Assembly: GCF_000423785.1 (NCBI RefSeq) | Contig: NZ_AUIQ01000002.1 | Location: 1 to 64,000 of the forward strand | Direction: 5' to 3' | Source of the DNA: Tetragenococcus muriaticus DSM 15685 | GTDB taxonomy: Bacteria; Bacillota; Bacilli; Lactobacillales; Enterococcaceae | Length of the DNA stretch: 64,000 nt | In this document: positions 16,770-28,364 of the stretch, piece after piece | Layout: each line of letters begins with the position of its first letter | How positions within the stretch are numbered: position 1 is the stretch's first letter | Notes under the pieces: generated by a model | What the model was told of the DNA's origin: nothing | What the model saw: the letters and a program-made list of their open reading frames with translations, nothing else | Database searches by the model: none | Translations under genes and position numbers: made by a program

Positions 16770-17627
16770 CTAATTGTCTTTGATATCCGAATGTTTCAGT
16801 ATAAAAAGCGAGATAATGGTCGTTACAATAATGTAAATACCAATAATAACAAAAGGTTGAGCTTCAATTGAATCTACTATTTTTAAAGCTTCTTGCGCAC
16901 TTGGTAGCTGATTACTAGGCTGTCCTGGTTGACCATAGAAAACTCCACTCATTAAGGCATCTTTTAGCTTCCCAGTATTTGTTGAAAGTAAATAAGGGCT
17001 TAAGTCTAAATGACGTAAAACTGGTAAATGATTTGCCCATCTAATAAGGTTGGCTATAAAACCATTTGAAATAATGAAAAATAGAAATAGCGGAATATTC
17101 CCACTTTGCCATTTCAAAGTAATTAGATTTGTCAACGAAGAAAAAGCAATTGTGAATAGACCTAAATAGGCTACTAAAATAAGTAATAATTCAATTTGAT
17201 TTATTGTAAAAAAAGGCGCGCCATCATTTAGTAAGGCGAGGATACCAAATCCACCAACATAAGCTAGCGCTAAAAAGGTAAATACAACAAACATATAAAT
17301 AAGCGAAGTAAGTATTTTTGCCACAATATATTCGCTTTTGCGCAACCCAGAACTAAATAAACGGACAAACCCTTTGCTATTAAGCTCATCTAAATACACG
17401 GCATAATAAAACTGAGGACTTATAACTAAGGGGCCAAATAAAGCAAGAGGCATCACTGCTACTGAAAAATACAACTCTGTAATTTCGCTTTTGTTATCAG
17501 CAAAATCAGCATTTCCCGAGCCAAAAATGACAAAAATTAAAAATAAAGCTGCCAAAATCAACCAATATAACTGATTACTTCGTTTATGAAAAATTCGATA
17601 AAGATCTGCCTTGACGTAATTAAACAT
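16770..17627 (-). CDS. ABC-2 type transporter permease
   Basis: A 285-residue protein with about six membrane helices, beginning at 18-36 (SNQLYWLILAALFLIFVIFGSG), with a large loop between residues 200 and 240 and a last helix near the C-terminus. Its length and topology fit ABC-2 permeases of the kind that export or expel antimicrobial peptides. Its start overlaps the end of the ATPase gene by eight bases, so the two are translationally coupled. I cannot name a substrate. Confidence 0.78.
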   Translation of the reverse strand: MFNYVKADLYRIFHKRSNQLYWLILAALFLIFVIFGSGNADFADNKSEITELYFSVAVMPLALFGPLVISPQFYYAVYLDELNSKGFVRLFSSGLRKSEYIVAKILTSLIYMFVVFTFLALAYVGGFGILALLNDGAPFFTINQIELLLILVAYLGLFTIAFSSLTNLITLKWQSGNIPLFLFFIISNGFIANLIRWANHLPVLRHLDLSPYLLSTNTGKLKDALMSGVFYGQPGQPSNQLPSAQEALKIVDSIEAQPFVIIGIYIIVTTIISLFILKHSDIKDN

Positions 17628-18540
17628 TTTCTTGACCTCCTTGATGAATAAGTGAAAGATAGTACTCTTCTAATGTTTGTTGGTGAGGAGTTAATTTATA
17701 CAACTCAACACCACCGTCCACTAAAATTTTGGCAATCTTGTTTGTTTCATCAATATGATCAGAAAGAACAATTTCTTTATCACCATTGACTATATAATCT
17801 AAAGAGGATAAATGCTCTTCTAATAAATAAGCAGCCTTTTCTGCATTGTCCACTTTGATAATGACCTGATCCTCTGTTTTTTCTAATAATTCTTCACGGT
17901 CCACCTCACTTAATAACTCTCCCTCATGGATAAAACCAAAACGAGAAGCCATGAGTCCTAATTCGCCTAAAATATGAGAAGATAGTACAAAAGTAATTTC
18001 TTGTTCGCGGTTTAATTTTTGTACTAATCCCCTAAAGCTGGCAATCCCTTGAGGATCTAGACCATTAATTGGCTCATCCATAATAATTAAGTCCGGCTTG
18101 CCAACTAAAGCATTCGCTATATTTAACCGTTGCTTCATCCCCATAGAAAATGATTTTACTTTCTTTTTTACTTTGTCTAATTCGACTAGGCTTAATACAC
18201 GATCAACTTCTGCTTTATCCGTAATCCCTTTTAGCTTACAAGTATAAACTAAATTTTCTCGAGCTGTTAAGTAAGGAAAAAACTGAGAGCCAAACATAAA
18301 TCCAATATTTTTTTGCTTGCCTACTAAGTTTTCTACAGATGGTTGATCATAAATCGAAATTTCCCCATTGTCTTGTCTAGCAAGCCCCATAATGACTTTA
18401 AATAAAGTGGACTTCCCAGCTCCATTTTTACCAATTAGTCCATATACTTCTCCAGGTCTTACATGTATCGAAACGTCACGTAAAGCCTCTTGTTTACCAT
18501 AAGATTTTGTGACAGCTTGTGTGGTCAATAAATTTTCCAT
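17620..18540 (-). CDS. ABC transporter ATP-binding protein (BcrA-like)
   Basis: A 306-residue ATPase. Walker A is GKNGAGKST (about 38-46), the signature FSMGMKQRLNIA, and Walker B LIIMDEPINGLD. The C-terminal 90 residues form an extension found in the BcrA/CcmA-type exporters of drugs and peptides. Proline in the Walker B region (DEPINGLD) is normal for this group. I chose the ATG at 18538-18540, which has AAAGGAG upstream; a 20-residue extension to 18600 lacks one. It partners with the overlapping permease gene. Confidence 0.88.
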   Translation of the reverse strand: MENLLTTQAVTKSYGKQEALRDVSIHVRPGEVYGLIGKNGAGKSTLFKVIMGLARQDNGEISIYDQPSVENLVGKQKNIGFMFGSQFFPYLTARENLVYTCKLKGITDKAEVDRVLSLVELDKVKKKVKSFSMGMKQRLNIANALVGKPDLIIMDEPINGLDPQGIASFRGLVQKLNREQEITFVLSSHILGELGLMASRFGFIHEGELLSEVDREELLEKTEDQVIIKVDNAEKAAYLLEEHLSSLDYIVNGDKEIVLSDHIDETNKIAKILVDGGVELYKLTPHQQTLEEYYLSLIHQGGQENV

Positions 18541-18633
18541 CACGTATTCTCCTTTGTCTTTGTTTGAGGATATATTGATCTTATACAGGAGAATTTTCAA
18601 AAATCTGTCGTAAATCTTACAAAAGTATTAAAT

Positions 18634-19308
18634 TTATCCAGTATTTAATTGAAAGCCAACGCCCCATATTGTCTTAATTACTTCTTGGTCTGTAAATACT
18701 TGAAATTTGTTACGTAAACGTGAGATGTGCACCGTAATTGTATTATCATCACCAAAATACGGTTCTTGCCAAATTGTTTCGTATAAATTTGCCTTCGTAA
18801 ACACTTTTTTTGGATGTGTCAGAAAGCATTTTAATATCTCATATTCTTTTTGTGTTAATGATAATAACTGATCCTGATAATAAACTTCATGTGTTTCATC
18901 ATTTAATTTTATATTTCCAGCTGTTAATAAGGAACTTTCTGTTTCTTCTCCCACATGACTCTTTAACTGATTTCTTATTCTTGCCGTTACTTCCACTGTA
19001 TTAAAAGGTTTGGCTATATAATCGTTGGCTCCTGCATCAAATACATCAGATAAAACCGTTGGATCATTTTTTGCGGTAATAACAATAATCGGCGTACTTT
19101 TTTTAGACCGAATTTCCGTAATTAATTCTTCTCCACTAACACCTGGTAACATTAAATCTAATAAGATAAGGTCAAAATCTTCGTTTACTAAAAGTCGTTT
19201 AGCTTCAGAGCCAGCAAAAGCTTGCGTAACATAATAATCTGTCTCGAGTAGATCATTTAACAAGTTATTAATATTATTATCATCTTCTACAATTAAAATT
19301 TTTTTCAT
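18634..19308 (-). CDS. OmpR-family response regulator
   Basis: A 224-residue regulator. The receiver domain (1-118) has the acidic pocket EDD, phospho-acceptor Asp51 (LLDLMLPG), Thr in VITAK and Lys in YIAKPF. The C-terminal winged helix (about 128-222) ends with the recognition region NTITVHISRLRNK and the GVGFQL wing. I chose the ATG at 19306-19308 behind AAGGTGAG; a GTG codon directly upstream is an alternative. It heads the ABC/kinase unit and presumably controls it. Confidence 0.9.
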   Translation of the reverse strand: MKKILIVEDDNNINNLLNDLLETDYYVTQAFAGSEAKRLLVNEDFDLILLDLMLPGVSGEELITEIRSKKSTPIIVITAKNDPTVLSDVFDAGANDYIAKPFNTVEVTARIRNQLKSHVGEETESSLLTAGNIKLNDETHEVYYQDQLLSLTQKEYEILKCFLTHPKKVFTKANLYETIWQEPYFGDDNTITVHISRLRNKFQVFTDQEVIKTIWGVGFQLNTG

Positions 19309-19360
19309 CACAGCTCACCTTAATCTGAATAATCTATTTGCATTTTAGCGTGTATAGACA

Positions 19361-19399
19361 AAAAAAGAAAGGGACTTTTGTAGGAGTCCCTTTCTCTTC
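19361..19399 (-). terminator. Intrinsic terminator of the second methyltransferase gene
   Basis: On the minus strand AGAAAGGGACT (19395-19385) pairs with AGTCCCTTTCT (19375-19365), enclosing the loop CCTACAAA, followed by TTTTTT. It lies just past the stop at 19402. Confidence 0.85.
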
Positions 19400-19401
19400 T
19401 T

Positions 19402-20547
19402 TTAATTGCCCCAAACTTCTGAAGCAACTTCTTGCAATAAGTTAATTTTTTCCCATTGTTCTTTTTCAGTTAGTTGGTTCCCTTCTTCGGTTGAAGCAAA
19501 ACCGCATTGGGGACTAATACTTAAGTTTTCCAATGGAACATATTCTGTAGCTTCGTGAATTCTTTTTTTGATCTCCTCTTTACTTTCTAATTCCGGAAAT
19601 TTTGAAGTCACTAGTCCTAAAACAATTTTACTATTGGGGTTATTCCAATAGCGTAAAGGAGCAAAGTCACCAGAACGCTCTGAATCATACTCTAAGAAAA
19701 AGCCATCATAATTCGTTGCAAATAATTCTTTAGCAATTGGCTCATACCCTCCTGAAAATAACCAAGAAGACGCATGGTTTCCTCTACAGATGTGCGTAGT
19801 AAGTACCAAATCATCTGGTTTATCTTCCAAGGCTTCGTTAATAATATCCCTACAAATTTGCGCTACACCTGTAGGCTCGATTCCTTTTTCTTGCATCTCT
19901 TTTCTTTTATTGGCATCTGCCAGAAATGCCCAATTGGTATCATCAAATTGCAAATAACGGCACCCTTTTTCATAATAAGCCTTAATAACATCTTTGTAAG
20001 TTTGTGCCAAATCATGATAAAAATCAGTTAAATCCGGATATATCTCATGAACTTTTGTACTACCATCATTTGCTAATAACTCTTGGCGCAAAATCATGTT
20101 AGGGCTAGGAACAGAGGTTTTAGCAATTGCATTTTCATCATTTTCTACTTTATCTTTTAAAAAAGCAAAATCTTCTAAAAATGGATGATTTTTATTAAAG
20201 GAAATCCGTCCTGTTACACGAATATTATAAGATGGTGCTTCTTTACCATGAAATTGTTGATTATACCCACCTTCAGGCACGTAACCTTCGACACCATTTA
20301 GATGTTCTAAAAAATCTAAATGCCAAAAACTACGTCGGAGCTCTCCATCTGTAATTCCGTGCAAGCCTACTCTTTTTTCTTGTTCAATTAATTTCTCTAT
20401 TTCTTCATCTTCGACTACTCGAAGTTGTTCTTTCGTGATATCTCCACTAAAAAATTTTTCTCGTGCTGTTTTCAAGCGTTCTGGACGTAAGAAACTCCCC
20501 ACATGATCTACAGTAAATGGTATATTTCTTTTATCAATTGTACTCAT
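19402..20547 (-). CDS. Cobalamin-independent methionine synthase-like methyltransferase (YxjG/YxjH family), second copy
   Basis: A 381-residue relative of the protein at 10470-11588: it shares the opening DHVGSFLRPERLKTAREKF, the LQFDDTNW strand, the zinc-type segment THICRGNHASSW and the C-terminal SPQCGFAST. It has an extra loop of about 15 residues near residue 85 (YVPEGGYNQQFHGKEAP). It is transcribed alone, between a T-box leader and a strong terminator, so methionine starvation should induce it independently of the luxS block. The methyl donor is not known for this family. Confidence 0.87.
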   Translation of the reverse strand: MSTIDKRNIPFTVDHVGSFLRPERLKTAREKFFSGDITKEQLRVVEDEEIEKLIEQEKRVGLHGITDGELRRSFWHLDFLEHLNGVEGYVPEGGYNQQFHGKEAPSYNIRVTGRISFNKNHPFLEDFAFLKDKVENDENAIAKTSVPSPNMILRQELLANDGSTKVHEIYPDLTDFYHDLAQTYKDVIKAYYEKGCRYLQFDDTNWAFLADANKRKEMQEKGIEPTGVAQICRDIINEALEDKPDDLVLTTHICRGNHASSWLFSGGYEPIAKELFATNYDGFFLEYDSERSGDFAPLRYWNNPNSKIVLGLVTSKFPELESKEEIKKRIHEATEYVPLENLSISPQCGFASTEEGNQLTEKEQWEKINLLQEVASEVWGN

Positions 20548-20573
20548 TCTATCCCCTCCACATAATTTTTATA

Positions 20574-20830
20574 ATAAAAAAAGCCCTCTTGCCAGCTTAA
20601 CTGACAAAAGGGCGATTCAACGCGGTACCACCTTTTTTTACCTTTATTCCAACATTTAAACTTCTATGTCGAATATCCTTTTAACGATAGATAATACCGC
20701 TTTTTTTTACTTATCACCAAAAGTTCCTCCTTAGCCATTTTCAACTTCTTATAATCAGCGCTTTTCACCTACCAGCGTTTCTCTGAGATTATTTAAAGTT
20801 TACTTTCTAAATCATCGGAAATTACTATAA
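20574..20830 (-). promoter_or_regulatory. T-box leader of the second methyltransferase gene, probably methionine-specific
   Basis: The minus strand shows a canonical T-box, AAGGTGGTACCGCG (complement of 20621-20634). It is followed by a terminator that pairs GCCCTTTTGTCAG with CTGGCAAGAGGGC and runs into TTTTTTT. Upstream stem I sequence contains GAAAATGGC, whose AUG (20736-20738) is the likely specifier. UGGU again fits tRNA-Met. Confidence 0.88.
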
Positions 20831-20838
20831 TTTTATTG

Positions 20839-20868
20839 AATATAGCACGTATAATTCTTAATTGTCAA
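20839..20868 (-). promoter_or_regulatory. Promoter of the second T-box transcript
   Basis: Minus strand TTGACA (20868-20863), an 18-base spacer, TATATT (20844-20839), about ten bases before the leader. Confidence 0.8.
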
Positions 20869-20904
20869 ATTGGTTCTTCCTATTTGGCGTAAAATTAGTT
20901 AAAT

Positions 20905-20942
20905 AAAAAAACACACCCCCTAATCAAAAGGGATGTGTTTTG
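20905..20942 (-). terminator. Intrinsic terminator of rpoBC
   Basis: On the minus strand AAACACATCCC pairs with GGGGGTGTGTTT (one U-G pair), followed by TTTTTATTT, 10 bases after the rpoC stop. Confidence 0.88.
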
Positions 20943-20951
20943 AACTAGCTT

Positions 20952-23900
20952 TTAGTTTTGACTACCTTGCGTTTCATTTAAGGCATCTTCTGCAGCCATT
21001 TGTGCTTCAATATCAGAGATACTGTACACATTTTCGCTTGTATTATTAACTTCTTTTGGTTCCATATTACGGTAACGAGGCATTCCTGTACCAGCTGGAA
21101 TTGTCTTACCAATAATAACATTTTCTTTCAAACCAAGAAGTGGATCTTGTTTTCCACGAATTGCTGCATCCGTTAGTACACGAGTTGTTTCTTGGAAAGA
21201 AGCAGCAGATAAGAAGCTATTTGTTTCCAACGAAGCTTTCGTGATACCAAGTAATACTGGACGAGAAGTTGCAGGGATTCCTCCGGTAACCAACGTCTTA
21301 TAGTTTTGATCTTTAAAGTCAGCAATATCTAGTGTTGTACCAGGAAGAATATCAGTATCTCCTGGGTCCATAACACGAACTTTACGTAACATTTGACGGA
21401 CCATAACTTCAACGTGCTTATCACTAATTTCTACCCCTTGCATACGGTAGACGCGTTGAACTTCACGTAATAGATAATTTTCTACAGAAAGTACATCGCG
21501 TACTTGCAATAAGCGTTTTGGATCAATAGAGCCTTCTGTTAACGGTGTTCCACGGTGAATGTGATCTCCTTCAGAAATCTTCATACGTGCGGTATACGGT
21601 ACTGTATAAGTCCGTGTATCCGTTTCGCCAGTTACAGTAACTTCTTTTGTACGAGTAGCTGGGTCTTCAGCAACTTCAGTGACTTCTCCTGTTACTTCAG
21701 TAACAACAGCTTCCCCTTTAGGGTTACGTGCTTCAAAAATTTCTTGAATACGTGGTAGCCCTTGTGTAATGTCATCACCAGCAACACCACCTGTATGGAA
21801 AGTACGCATTGTTAATTGTGTACCAGGTTCACCAATAGATTGTGCAGCAACAGTTCCTACTGCTTCCCCAACTTCTACTTCGGTACCAGTAGCCAAGTTA
21901 CGTCCGTAGCAAAGACGGCAAACACCATGTTTACTATTACAAGTAAAGGCTGAACGGATCGTTACTTTTTCAATACCGGCATTTACAATTTGTTTAGCTT
22001 CAACTTCATTAAGCAGATGGTTGGCTTCAACAATGACTTCTCCAGTTTCAGGATGATAAACAGCCTTACTTGTATAACGTCCAACGAGACGTTCTTCCAA
22101 AGGCTCGATAATTTCGTTACCTTCTTTGATTGCTTCAATTTCAAGCCCACGGTCTGTGCCACAATCATCTTCTCGGACGATCACATCTTGTGCTACATCC
22201 ACTAAACGACGTGTCAAATAACCTGAGTCCGCAGTCTTCAAGGCTGTATCAGTCATACCTTTACGCGCTCCGTGAGTGGAAATAAACATTTCCAAAACAG
22301 TCAAGCCTTCACGGAAATTAGAAATAATCGGTAATTCCATAATTTGCCCACTTGGAGCTGCCATCAAACCACGCATTCCCGCAAGTTGAGTAAAGTTAGA
22401 AATATTTCCGCGAGCACCGGAATCAGACATCATATAAATCGGATTTTGATTACCAAGAGATCTCGACAGTTTCAGCTGAATATTATCCTTAGCTTCATTC
22501 CAAATATCAATAACCCGTTCATAACGTTCATCATCAGTAATCAAACCGCGACGAAATTGTTTGGATACAGTGCCCACTTGTTTGTGCGCGTCGTTAATAA
22601 GGTCTTCTTTGTCTTGTAAAACAGTAATATCAGAAATTCCTACTGTAATTCCAGCAAGAGTAGAATGACTATAGCCTAAGTCTTTCATACGATCAAGCAT
22701 ACGTGATGTTTCTGTTACTTTAAATCGTTTGAAGACTTCAGCAATAATATCTTCCAAATTGTCTTTTTTGAATGGTTCGATCAAATCTTGTTCTTTGATG
22801 TAAGCAGGAATATCTGTACTAGCATCAACAAAATATTTATCTGGCGTTTGGACAGTTAAATTAAAATCAGTTGGCTCATTTAAATAAGGAAACTCAGACG
22901 GCATGATCGAGTTAAAAATGATTTTGCCTACAGTAGTTATCATTAACCGATCTTTTTGGTAATCCGTCAGCGGCTTATCTCCATCTCCTAGTCGGCTCGG
23001 ATCAACCGCAACACGAGTATGCAAATGAACATAACCATTTTTCCAAGCCGCAACTGCTTCATTCAAATCACGAAGGATCATACCTTCTCCTTCACGACCT
23101 GCCTCTTCTAATGTTATATAGTAATTTCCTAAAACCATGTCTTGGGATGGTGTAACAACTGGCTTACCATCTTTTGGATTTAAGATATGTTGAGCAGCTA
23201 ACATCATTACACGCGCTTCAGCTTGTGCTTCGTCGTTTAATGGAACGTGAACAGCCATTTGGTCGCCATCAAAGTCAGCATTGTAAGCTTCACAAGCCAA
23301 TGGATGCAAACGAATCGCACGTCCTTCGACTAAGACGGGTTCAAAAGCTTGAATACCTAGACGATGAAGCGTTGGTGCACGGTTTAATAGAACTGGATGT
23401 TCTTTAATCACATCTTCTAATATGTCCCATACGTCATCTTCTTGCCGTTCGATTTTACGTTTGGCATTTTTGATATTTGAAGCTAGTTCACGTTTTACTA
23501 ACTCCCTCATAACAAAAGGTTTGAACAATTCTATAGCCATTTCCTTAGGTAGACCACATTGATACATTTTCAAAAATGGACCTACACAAATAACTGAGCG
23601 GCCTGAATAATCTACCCGCTTTCCAAGTAAGTTTTGACGGAAACGCCCTTGTTTCCCTTTTAGCATATGAGAAAGAGATTTTAATGGACGATTTCCTGGA
23701 CCAGCAACGGGACGACCTCGCCGACCATTGTCTATCAAAGCGTCTACTGCTTCTTGTAACATACGCTTTTCATTTTGCACGATAATGTTAGGTGCGTTCA
23801 AATCCAACAAACGTTTTAACCGATTATTCCGGTTAATCACGCGCCGATATAAATCGTTTAAGTCAGAAGTAGCAAAACGTCCACCTTCTAACTGCACCAT

Positions 23901-24620
23901 AGGACGAATATCTGGAGGGACAATTGGAATAACATCCATAATCATCCAACTTGGTTCATTTCCAGAAGTACGGAAAGCTTCCAAAATATCCAAACGACGA
24001 ATGGCACGAGTACGTTTTTGTCCTGAAGCCGTTCTTAATGTTTCTTTTAATTCATCGGCTTCGCTATCTAAATCCACACTATCTAACAACTGTCTAATTG
24101 CTTCAGCGCCTGTTGCTGCATTGAACTCTTGGCCATATTGTTCACGTTTTTCACGATATTCACGTTCAGTCAACAATTGTTTCTTTTCTAAGCTTGTATT
24201 TCCCGGTTCAATTACAACATAAGAAGCAAAATAAATGATTTCTTCTAAAGCACGCGGGCTCATATCTAAAACTAATCCCATACGAGATGGTATACCTTTA
24301 AAATACCAAATATGAGAAACTGGGGCAGCTAGTTCAATGTGACCCATGCGTTCACGTCGAACTTTAGAACGAGTAACTTCTACGCCACAGCGGTCACAAA
24401 CTATTCCTTTATAACGAATTCTTTTGTATTTACCACAAGCGCACTCCCAGTCTTTTGTTGGACCGAAGATTCGTTCATCAAATAAACCTTCACGTTCAGG
24501 TTTTAATGTACGATAGTTAATCGTCTCAGGCTTTTTAACTTCACCATAAGACCAGCTTCTGATTTTTTCGGGAGAAGCTAAACCTATTTGCATACTTTCG
24601 AAATTATTTACATCGATCAA
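20952..24620 (-). CDS. rpoC: DNA-directed RNA polymerase subunit beta'
   Basis: RNA polymerase beta' (1222 residues), the subunit carrying the catalytic magnesium. The triad motif [15 protein letters not shown] is present. So are the N-terminal zinc finger (CACGKYKR... CDRCGVEV) and the second zinc cluster ([13 protein letters not shown]). The bridge-helix/trigger-loop region [20 protein letters not shown] and ...TFHTGGVAG is intact. I place the start at the TTG at 24618-24620, which has GGAGGG seven bases upstream and gives the family N-terminus (M/L)[16 protein letters not shown]; the longer in-frame reading to 24668 does not match the family. It follows rpoB by 126 bases and a hairpin. Confidence 0.97.
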   Translation of the reverse strand: MIDVNNFESMQIGLASPEKIRSWSYGEVKKPETINYRTLKPEREGLFDERIFGPTKDWECACGKYKRIRYKGIVCDRCGVEVTRSKVRRERMGHIELAAPVSHIWYFKGIPSRMGLVLDMSPRALEEIIYFASYVVIEPGNTSLEKKQLLTEREYREKREQYGQEFNAATGAEAIRQLLDSVDLDSEADELKETLRTASGQKRTRAIRRLDILEAFRTSGNEPSWMIMDVIPIVPPDIRPMVQLEGGRFATSDLNDLYRRVINRNNRLKRLLDLNAPNIIVQNEKRMLQEAVDALIDNGRRGRPVAGPGNRPLKSLSHMLKGKQGRFRQNLLGKRVDYSGRSVICVGPFLKMYQCGLPKEMAIELFKPFVMRELVKRELASNIKNAKRKIERQEDDVWDILEDVIKEHPVLLNRAPTLHRLGIQAFEPVLVEGRAIRLHPLACEAYNADFDGDQMAVHVPLNDEAQAEARVMMLAAQHILNPKDGKPVVTPSQDMVLGNYYITLEEAGREGEGMILRDLNEAVAAWKNGYVHLHTRVAVDPSRLGDGDKPLTDYQKDRLMITTVGKIIFNSIMPSEFPYLNEPTDFNLTVQTPDKYFVDASTDIPAYIKEQDLIEPFKKDNLEDIIAEVFKRFKVTETSRMLDRMKDLGYSHSTLAGITVGISDITVLQDKEDLINDAHKQVGTVSKQFRRGLITDDERYERVIDIWNEAKDNIQLKLSRSLGNQNPIYMMSDSGARGNISNFTQLAGMRGLMAAPSGQIMELPIISNFREGLTVLEMFISTHGARKGMTDTALKTADSGYLTRRLVDVAQDVIVREDDCGTDRGLEIEAIKEGNEIIEPLEERLVGRYTSKAVYHPETGEVIVEANHLLNEVEAKQIVNAGIEKVTIRSAFTCNSKHGVCRLCYGRNLATGTEVEVGEAVGTVAAQSIGEPGTQLTMRTFHTGGVAGDDITQGLPRIQEIFEARNPKGEAVVTEVTGEVTEVAEDPATRTKEVTVTGETDTRTYTVPYTARMKISEGDHIHRGTPLTEGSIDPKRLLQVRDVLSVENYLLREVQRVYRMQGVEISDKHVEVMVRQMLRKVRVMDPGDTDILPGTTLDIADFKDQNYKTLVTGGIPATSRPVLLGITKASLETNSFLSAASFQETTRVLTDAAIRGKQDPLLGLKENVIIGKTIPAGTGMPRYRNMEPKEVNNTSENVYSISDIEAQMAAEDALNETQGSQN

Positions 24621-24686
24621 AAAAGGTTCCCTCCATTTCAAATTCACAACTTCGATCAGAAAAAACATATATTAGAGAAAACAGGA

Positions 24687-24719
24687 AGCTATTTACAAAA
24701 CCTTGTTTTATAAATAGCT
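24687..24719 (-). ncRNA. Hairpin in the rpoB-rpoC intercistronic region
   Basis: AGCTATTTA (24687-24695) and TAAATAGCT (24711-24719) form a nine-base stem. After one mismatch, AAAAC and GTTTT extend it by five more pairs around a three-base loop. No U-run follows on the minus strand, so it is not a good terminator. It may be an mRNA processing or stability element. Confidence 0.5.
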
Positions 24720-24746
24720 ATTCTATTTTCTTCTAAAAAGATGATT

Positions 24747-27700
24747 TTAATCTCCAGGAACATCTGCTGGATTATTTTCTTCATCAAAATGTTGCTTTTC
24801 TGGTTCTTTACTTTCAGCATCTGTTTCTACTTGTTCCGCACTTTGTTTTTCAGCAAATTTTTCCAAAGCATCCACAGTAATTAAATCATCGTCTTCGTCA
24901 TCCATATCGCGTAGTTCAATTTCTCGTTTTTCATCATCTAGAACACGCATATCTAATCCAAGTGATTGCAATTCTTTAACTAACACACGGAAGGATTCAG
25001 GAACACCTGGTTTTGGAATTGGTTCACCTTTAACAATGGATTCATAAGTCCTTACACGACCAACCACATCATCTGACTTGTAAGTCAAGATTTCTTGTAG
25101 CGTATAAGCGGCACCGTATGCTTCTAATGCCCAAACTTCCATTTCACCAAAACGTTGTCCACCAAATTGTGCTTTCCCACCAAGAGGTTGTTGCGTAACT
25201 AGGGAGTAAGGTCCAATTGAACGAGCATGTAATTTGTCATCTACCATGTGAGCTAATTTGATCATATACATTACACCGACAGAAACTCGATTATCAAAAG
25301 GCTCACCTGTACGGCCATCATATAATACTGTCTTAGCGTCTTTTGCTAAACCAGCTTCTTCGACTGTTTCCCAAACATCTTTGTCGGTAGCACCATCAAA
25401 GACTGGCGTTGCCACATGGATACCTAATTGTCTAGCAGCCATCCCTAAATGTAATTCGAGTACTTGTCCAATATTCATTCGAGAAGGAACTCCTAATGGG
25501 TTTAACATAATGTCAATTGGCGTGCCGTCTGGTAAGAAAGGCATGTCTTCTTCTGGCATAATACGAGAGACAACCCCTTTATTTCCGTGTCGACCAGACA
25601 TTTTGTCGCCTTCTTGAATTTTACGTTTTTGCACAATATAAACTCGAACAAGCATGTTTACTCCTGGAGATAATTCATCACCAGACTCGCGAGTAAAAAT
25701 CTTCACGTCATGAACGATACCACCGCCACCGTGAGGTACTCTAAGTGAGGTATCACGTACTTCACGAGCTTTTTCACCAAAAATAGCATGTAACAAGCGT
25801 TCTTCGGCGGATAATTCTGTGACTCCTTTTGGCGTTACTTTTCCTACTAGAAGGTCGCCATCTCGTACTTCAGCACCAATTCGTACAATCCCCATTTCAT
25901 CAAGATCTCTTAATGCATCTTCTCCAACATTAGGGATTTCACGGGTAATTTCTTCTGGGCCTAATTTCGTATCGCGAGCTTCAGACTCATACTCCTCAAT
26001 ATGAACCGACGTATAAACATCATCTTTTACTAATCGACGGCTCATAATTACTGCGTCTTCATAGTTATAACCTTCCCAAGTCATAAAGCCTACAACAACA
26101 TTTTGGCCTAGCGCCATTTCTCCATTTTCCATAGAAGGACCATCAGCCAAAATATCTCCTTTTTCGACTCTATCTCCTTGTTTAATCAATGTACGTTGGT
26201 TATAACTTGTACCTGAGTTAGAACGACGGAATTTCGTAATATGATATACATCTAACGCACCATTATCACGACGCACTCGAATTTCTGTTGCATCAACATA
26301 TTCAGCAACCCCGTCTGCTTTACATAACAAAGCAGCGCCTGAATCATGAGCAGACATATATTCCATCCCTGTACCAACCCAAGGAGATTGTGGGTTAATC
26401 AAAGGAACAGCTTGTCGTTGCATATTAGCACCCATCAAGGCCCGATTAGAGTCGTCATTTTCTAAGAACGGGATACAAGCTGTAGCCACTGAAACAACTT
26501 GTTTAGGCGATACGTCCATATAGTCAACTTTATCAATTGAAACTTCTAAGTTTTCACTTGTTGCACGTGCCATAACAACATTTTCTGCGAACGTTCCGTC
26601 TTCATTTAATGGACTGTTGGCTTGGGCTACAACATAACGATCTTCAACGTCAGCTGTTAAATAATCAATCGTATCAGTCACTTTACCTGTAGAACGATCC
26701 ACGCGACGATAAGGTGTTTCAATAAAACCATATTTATTAATTTTCGCATAAGAAGCTAAACTATTAATCAATCCAATGTTAGGACCTTCTGGTGTTTCAA
26801 TTGGACACATGCGTCCATAGTGAGAATAGTGAACATCTCGTACTTCATAACCAGCACGATCACGAGTCAAACCACCAGGTCCTAAAGCAGACAAACGACG
26901 TTTGTGTGTTAATTCGCCAAGCGGATTGGTTTGATCCATAAATTGTGATAATTGAGAAGAACCAAAAAATTCTTTGATGCTGGCCACTACTGGACGAATA
27001 TTAATCAATTGTTGTGGCGTTAATGTATCCACATCTTGAATAGACATCCGTTCACGTACAACACGTTCCATTCGAGCTAAGCCAATACGAAATTGGTTTT
27101 GCAACAATTCCCCTACGGAACGAATACGACGATTTCCTAAGTGGTCAATATCGTCCGTACTTCCAATACCTTCCATTAGGTTAAAGAAATAACTCATTGA
27201 AGCTATGATATCTGCTGGGCGAATCGTACGTACACTAGAATCTGGATAACCATTTCCTATAACGTTTACTTCGCGATCAGGATCATTAGGAGAGAACACC
27301 TTGAATACTTGGACGGTCATCGGATCAGTAACAACTCCATCTTCTGAAGGATAGTAAGTTACAGTATTCAATCCATTCTCGATATATGCTGCTAAAGTAT
27401 CTTCCATTACTTGATGTGTAATTTCAGTACCTTTTTCCAGGATAATTTCGCCTGTTTCAGGATCTGCTAATGTTTCAGCTAAAGTTAAATTCAACAAACG
27501 TGTTTGCAAATCTAATTTTTTATTCGTCTTATAACGACCCACAGCTGCTAAATCATACCGACGCGGATCAAAGAAACGAGCATTTAAAAGGTTACGTGAA
27601 CTATCTGCCGTTTTGGGTTCGCCTGGACGCAGACGTTCATAAATATCTTTTAATCCTTCTTCCGTTCTTGAATCAGTCGCTGTTTTGTGTAGATCTTTTT

Positions 27701-28364
27701 CAATCGTGTTACGTAAAGAATCATTGTCACCAAAAATATCTAAAATCGTATCATCCGAACCAAATCCTAAAGCACGTGCCAAGACTGTCATAGGAATTTT
27801 ACGTGTCCGGTCAATTCTGACATAAGAAATATTCTTAGCGTCCGTTTCCATCTCTAGCCATGCACCACGGTTAGGAATCACAGTGTTGCCGAAATTTTCG
27901 CGACCATTTTTATCTAATTTACTACTAAAGTAGACCCCTGGTGAGCGAACTAATTGCGAAACAACAACACGTTCAGCCCCGTTCACAATGAACGTTCCTT
28001 GTTCTGTCATCAGTGGGAAATCCCCAAAGAAAACCTCTTGGGATTTAATTTCCCCAGTTTCTCTATTCGTTAAACGTAACGTCACTTGTAATGGTGCCGA
28101 GTAATTTGCATCATGTGAGCGCGCTTCTTCCACGGTATATTTTGGCGTTTTTAGTTCATAATCCACAAATTCCAATGAAAGATTTCCATTAAAGTCATCA
28201 ATTGGCAAAATGTCTTCAAACATCTCTCTTAATCCTTCATCTAAAAACCATTGGTAAGAGTCTGTTTGAACTTCGATCAAATTTGGTAATTCTAATACTT
28301 CACTGATACGCGCGAAACTTCTTCGTTCGCGATGTTTTCCGTATTCTACTACGTTTCCAGCCAA
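24747..28364 (-). CDS. rpoB: DNA-directed RNA polymerase subunit beta
   Basis: RNA polymerase beta (1205 residues), full length. The rifampicin-pocket region [20 protein letters not shown] and [10 protein letters not shown] is wild type at the positions usually mutated in resistance. Other signatures are [27 protein letters not shown] and the C-terminal [19 protein letters not shown]. The last 60 residues are a very acidic tail (DMDDEDDDL... [13 protein letters not shown]). The likely start is the TTG at 28362-28364, giving [17 protein letters not shown] with AAGGGG eight bases upstream; a GTG three codons earlier is the alternative. It is the first gene of the rpoBC transcript, and the promoter and leader are its own. 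Confidence 0.97.
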   Translation of the reverse strand: MAGNVVEYGKHRERRSFARISEVLELPNLIEVQTDSYQWFLDEGLREMFEDILPIDDFNGNLSLEFVDYELKTPKYTVEEARSHDANYSAPLQVTLRLTNRETGEIKSQEVFFGDFPLMTEQGTFIVNGAERVVVSQLVRSPGVYFSSKLDKNGRENFGNTVIPNRGAWLEMETDAKNISYVRIDRTRKIPMTVLARALGFGSDDTILDIFGDNDSLRNTIEKDLHKTATDSRTEEGLKDIYERLRPGEPKTADSSRNLLNARFFDPRRYDLAAVGRYKTNKKLDLQTRLLNLTLAETLADPETGEIILEKGTEITHQVMEDTLAAYIENGLNTVTYYPSEDGVVTDPMTVQVFKVFSPNDPDREVNVIGNGYPDSSVRTIRPADIIASMSYFFNLMEGIGSTDDIDHLGNRRIRSVGELLQNQFRIGLARMERVVRERMSIQDVDTLTPQQLINIRPVVASIKEFFGSSQLSQFMDQTNPLGELTHKRRLSALGPGGLTRDRAGYEVRDVHYSHYGRMCPIETPEGPNIGLINSLASYAKINKYGFIETPYRRVDRSTGKVTDTIDYLTADVEDRYVVAQANSPLNEDGTFAENVVMARATSENLEVSIDKVDYMDVSPKQVVSVATACIPFLENDDSNRALMGANMQRQAVPLINPQSPWVGTGMEYMSAHDSGAALLCKADGVAEYVDATEIRVRRDNGALDVYHITKFRRSNSGTSYNQRTLIKQGDRVEKGDILADGPSMENGEMALGQNVVVGFMTWEGYNYEDAVIMSRRLVKDDVYTSVHIEEYESEARDTKLGPEEITREIPNVGEDALRDLDEMGIVRIGAEVRDGDLLVGKVTPKGVTELSAEERLLHAIFGEKAREVRDTSLRVPHGGGGIVHDVKIFTRESGDELSPGVNMLVRVYIVQKRKIQEGDKMSGRHGNKGVVSRIMPEEDMPFLPDGTPIDIMLNPLGVPSRMNIGQVLELHLGMAARQLGIHVATPVFDGATDKDVWETVEEAGLAKDAKTVLYDGRTGEPFDNRVSVGVMYMIKLAHMVDDKLHARSIGPYSLVTQQPLGGKAQFGGQRFGEMEVWALEAYGAAYTLQEILTYKSDDVVGRVRTYESIVKGEPIPKPGVPESFRVLVKELQSLGLDMRVLDDEKREIELRDMDDEDDDLITVDALEKFAEKQSAEQVETDAESKEPEKQHFDEENNPADVPGD

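Noticed and set aside
25258-25617. Long antisense frames opposite rpoB and rpoC
   Set aside because: Shadows of highly conserved coding sequence, without binding sites or family resemblance.
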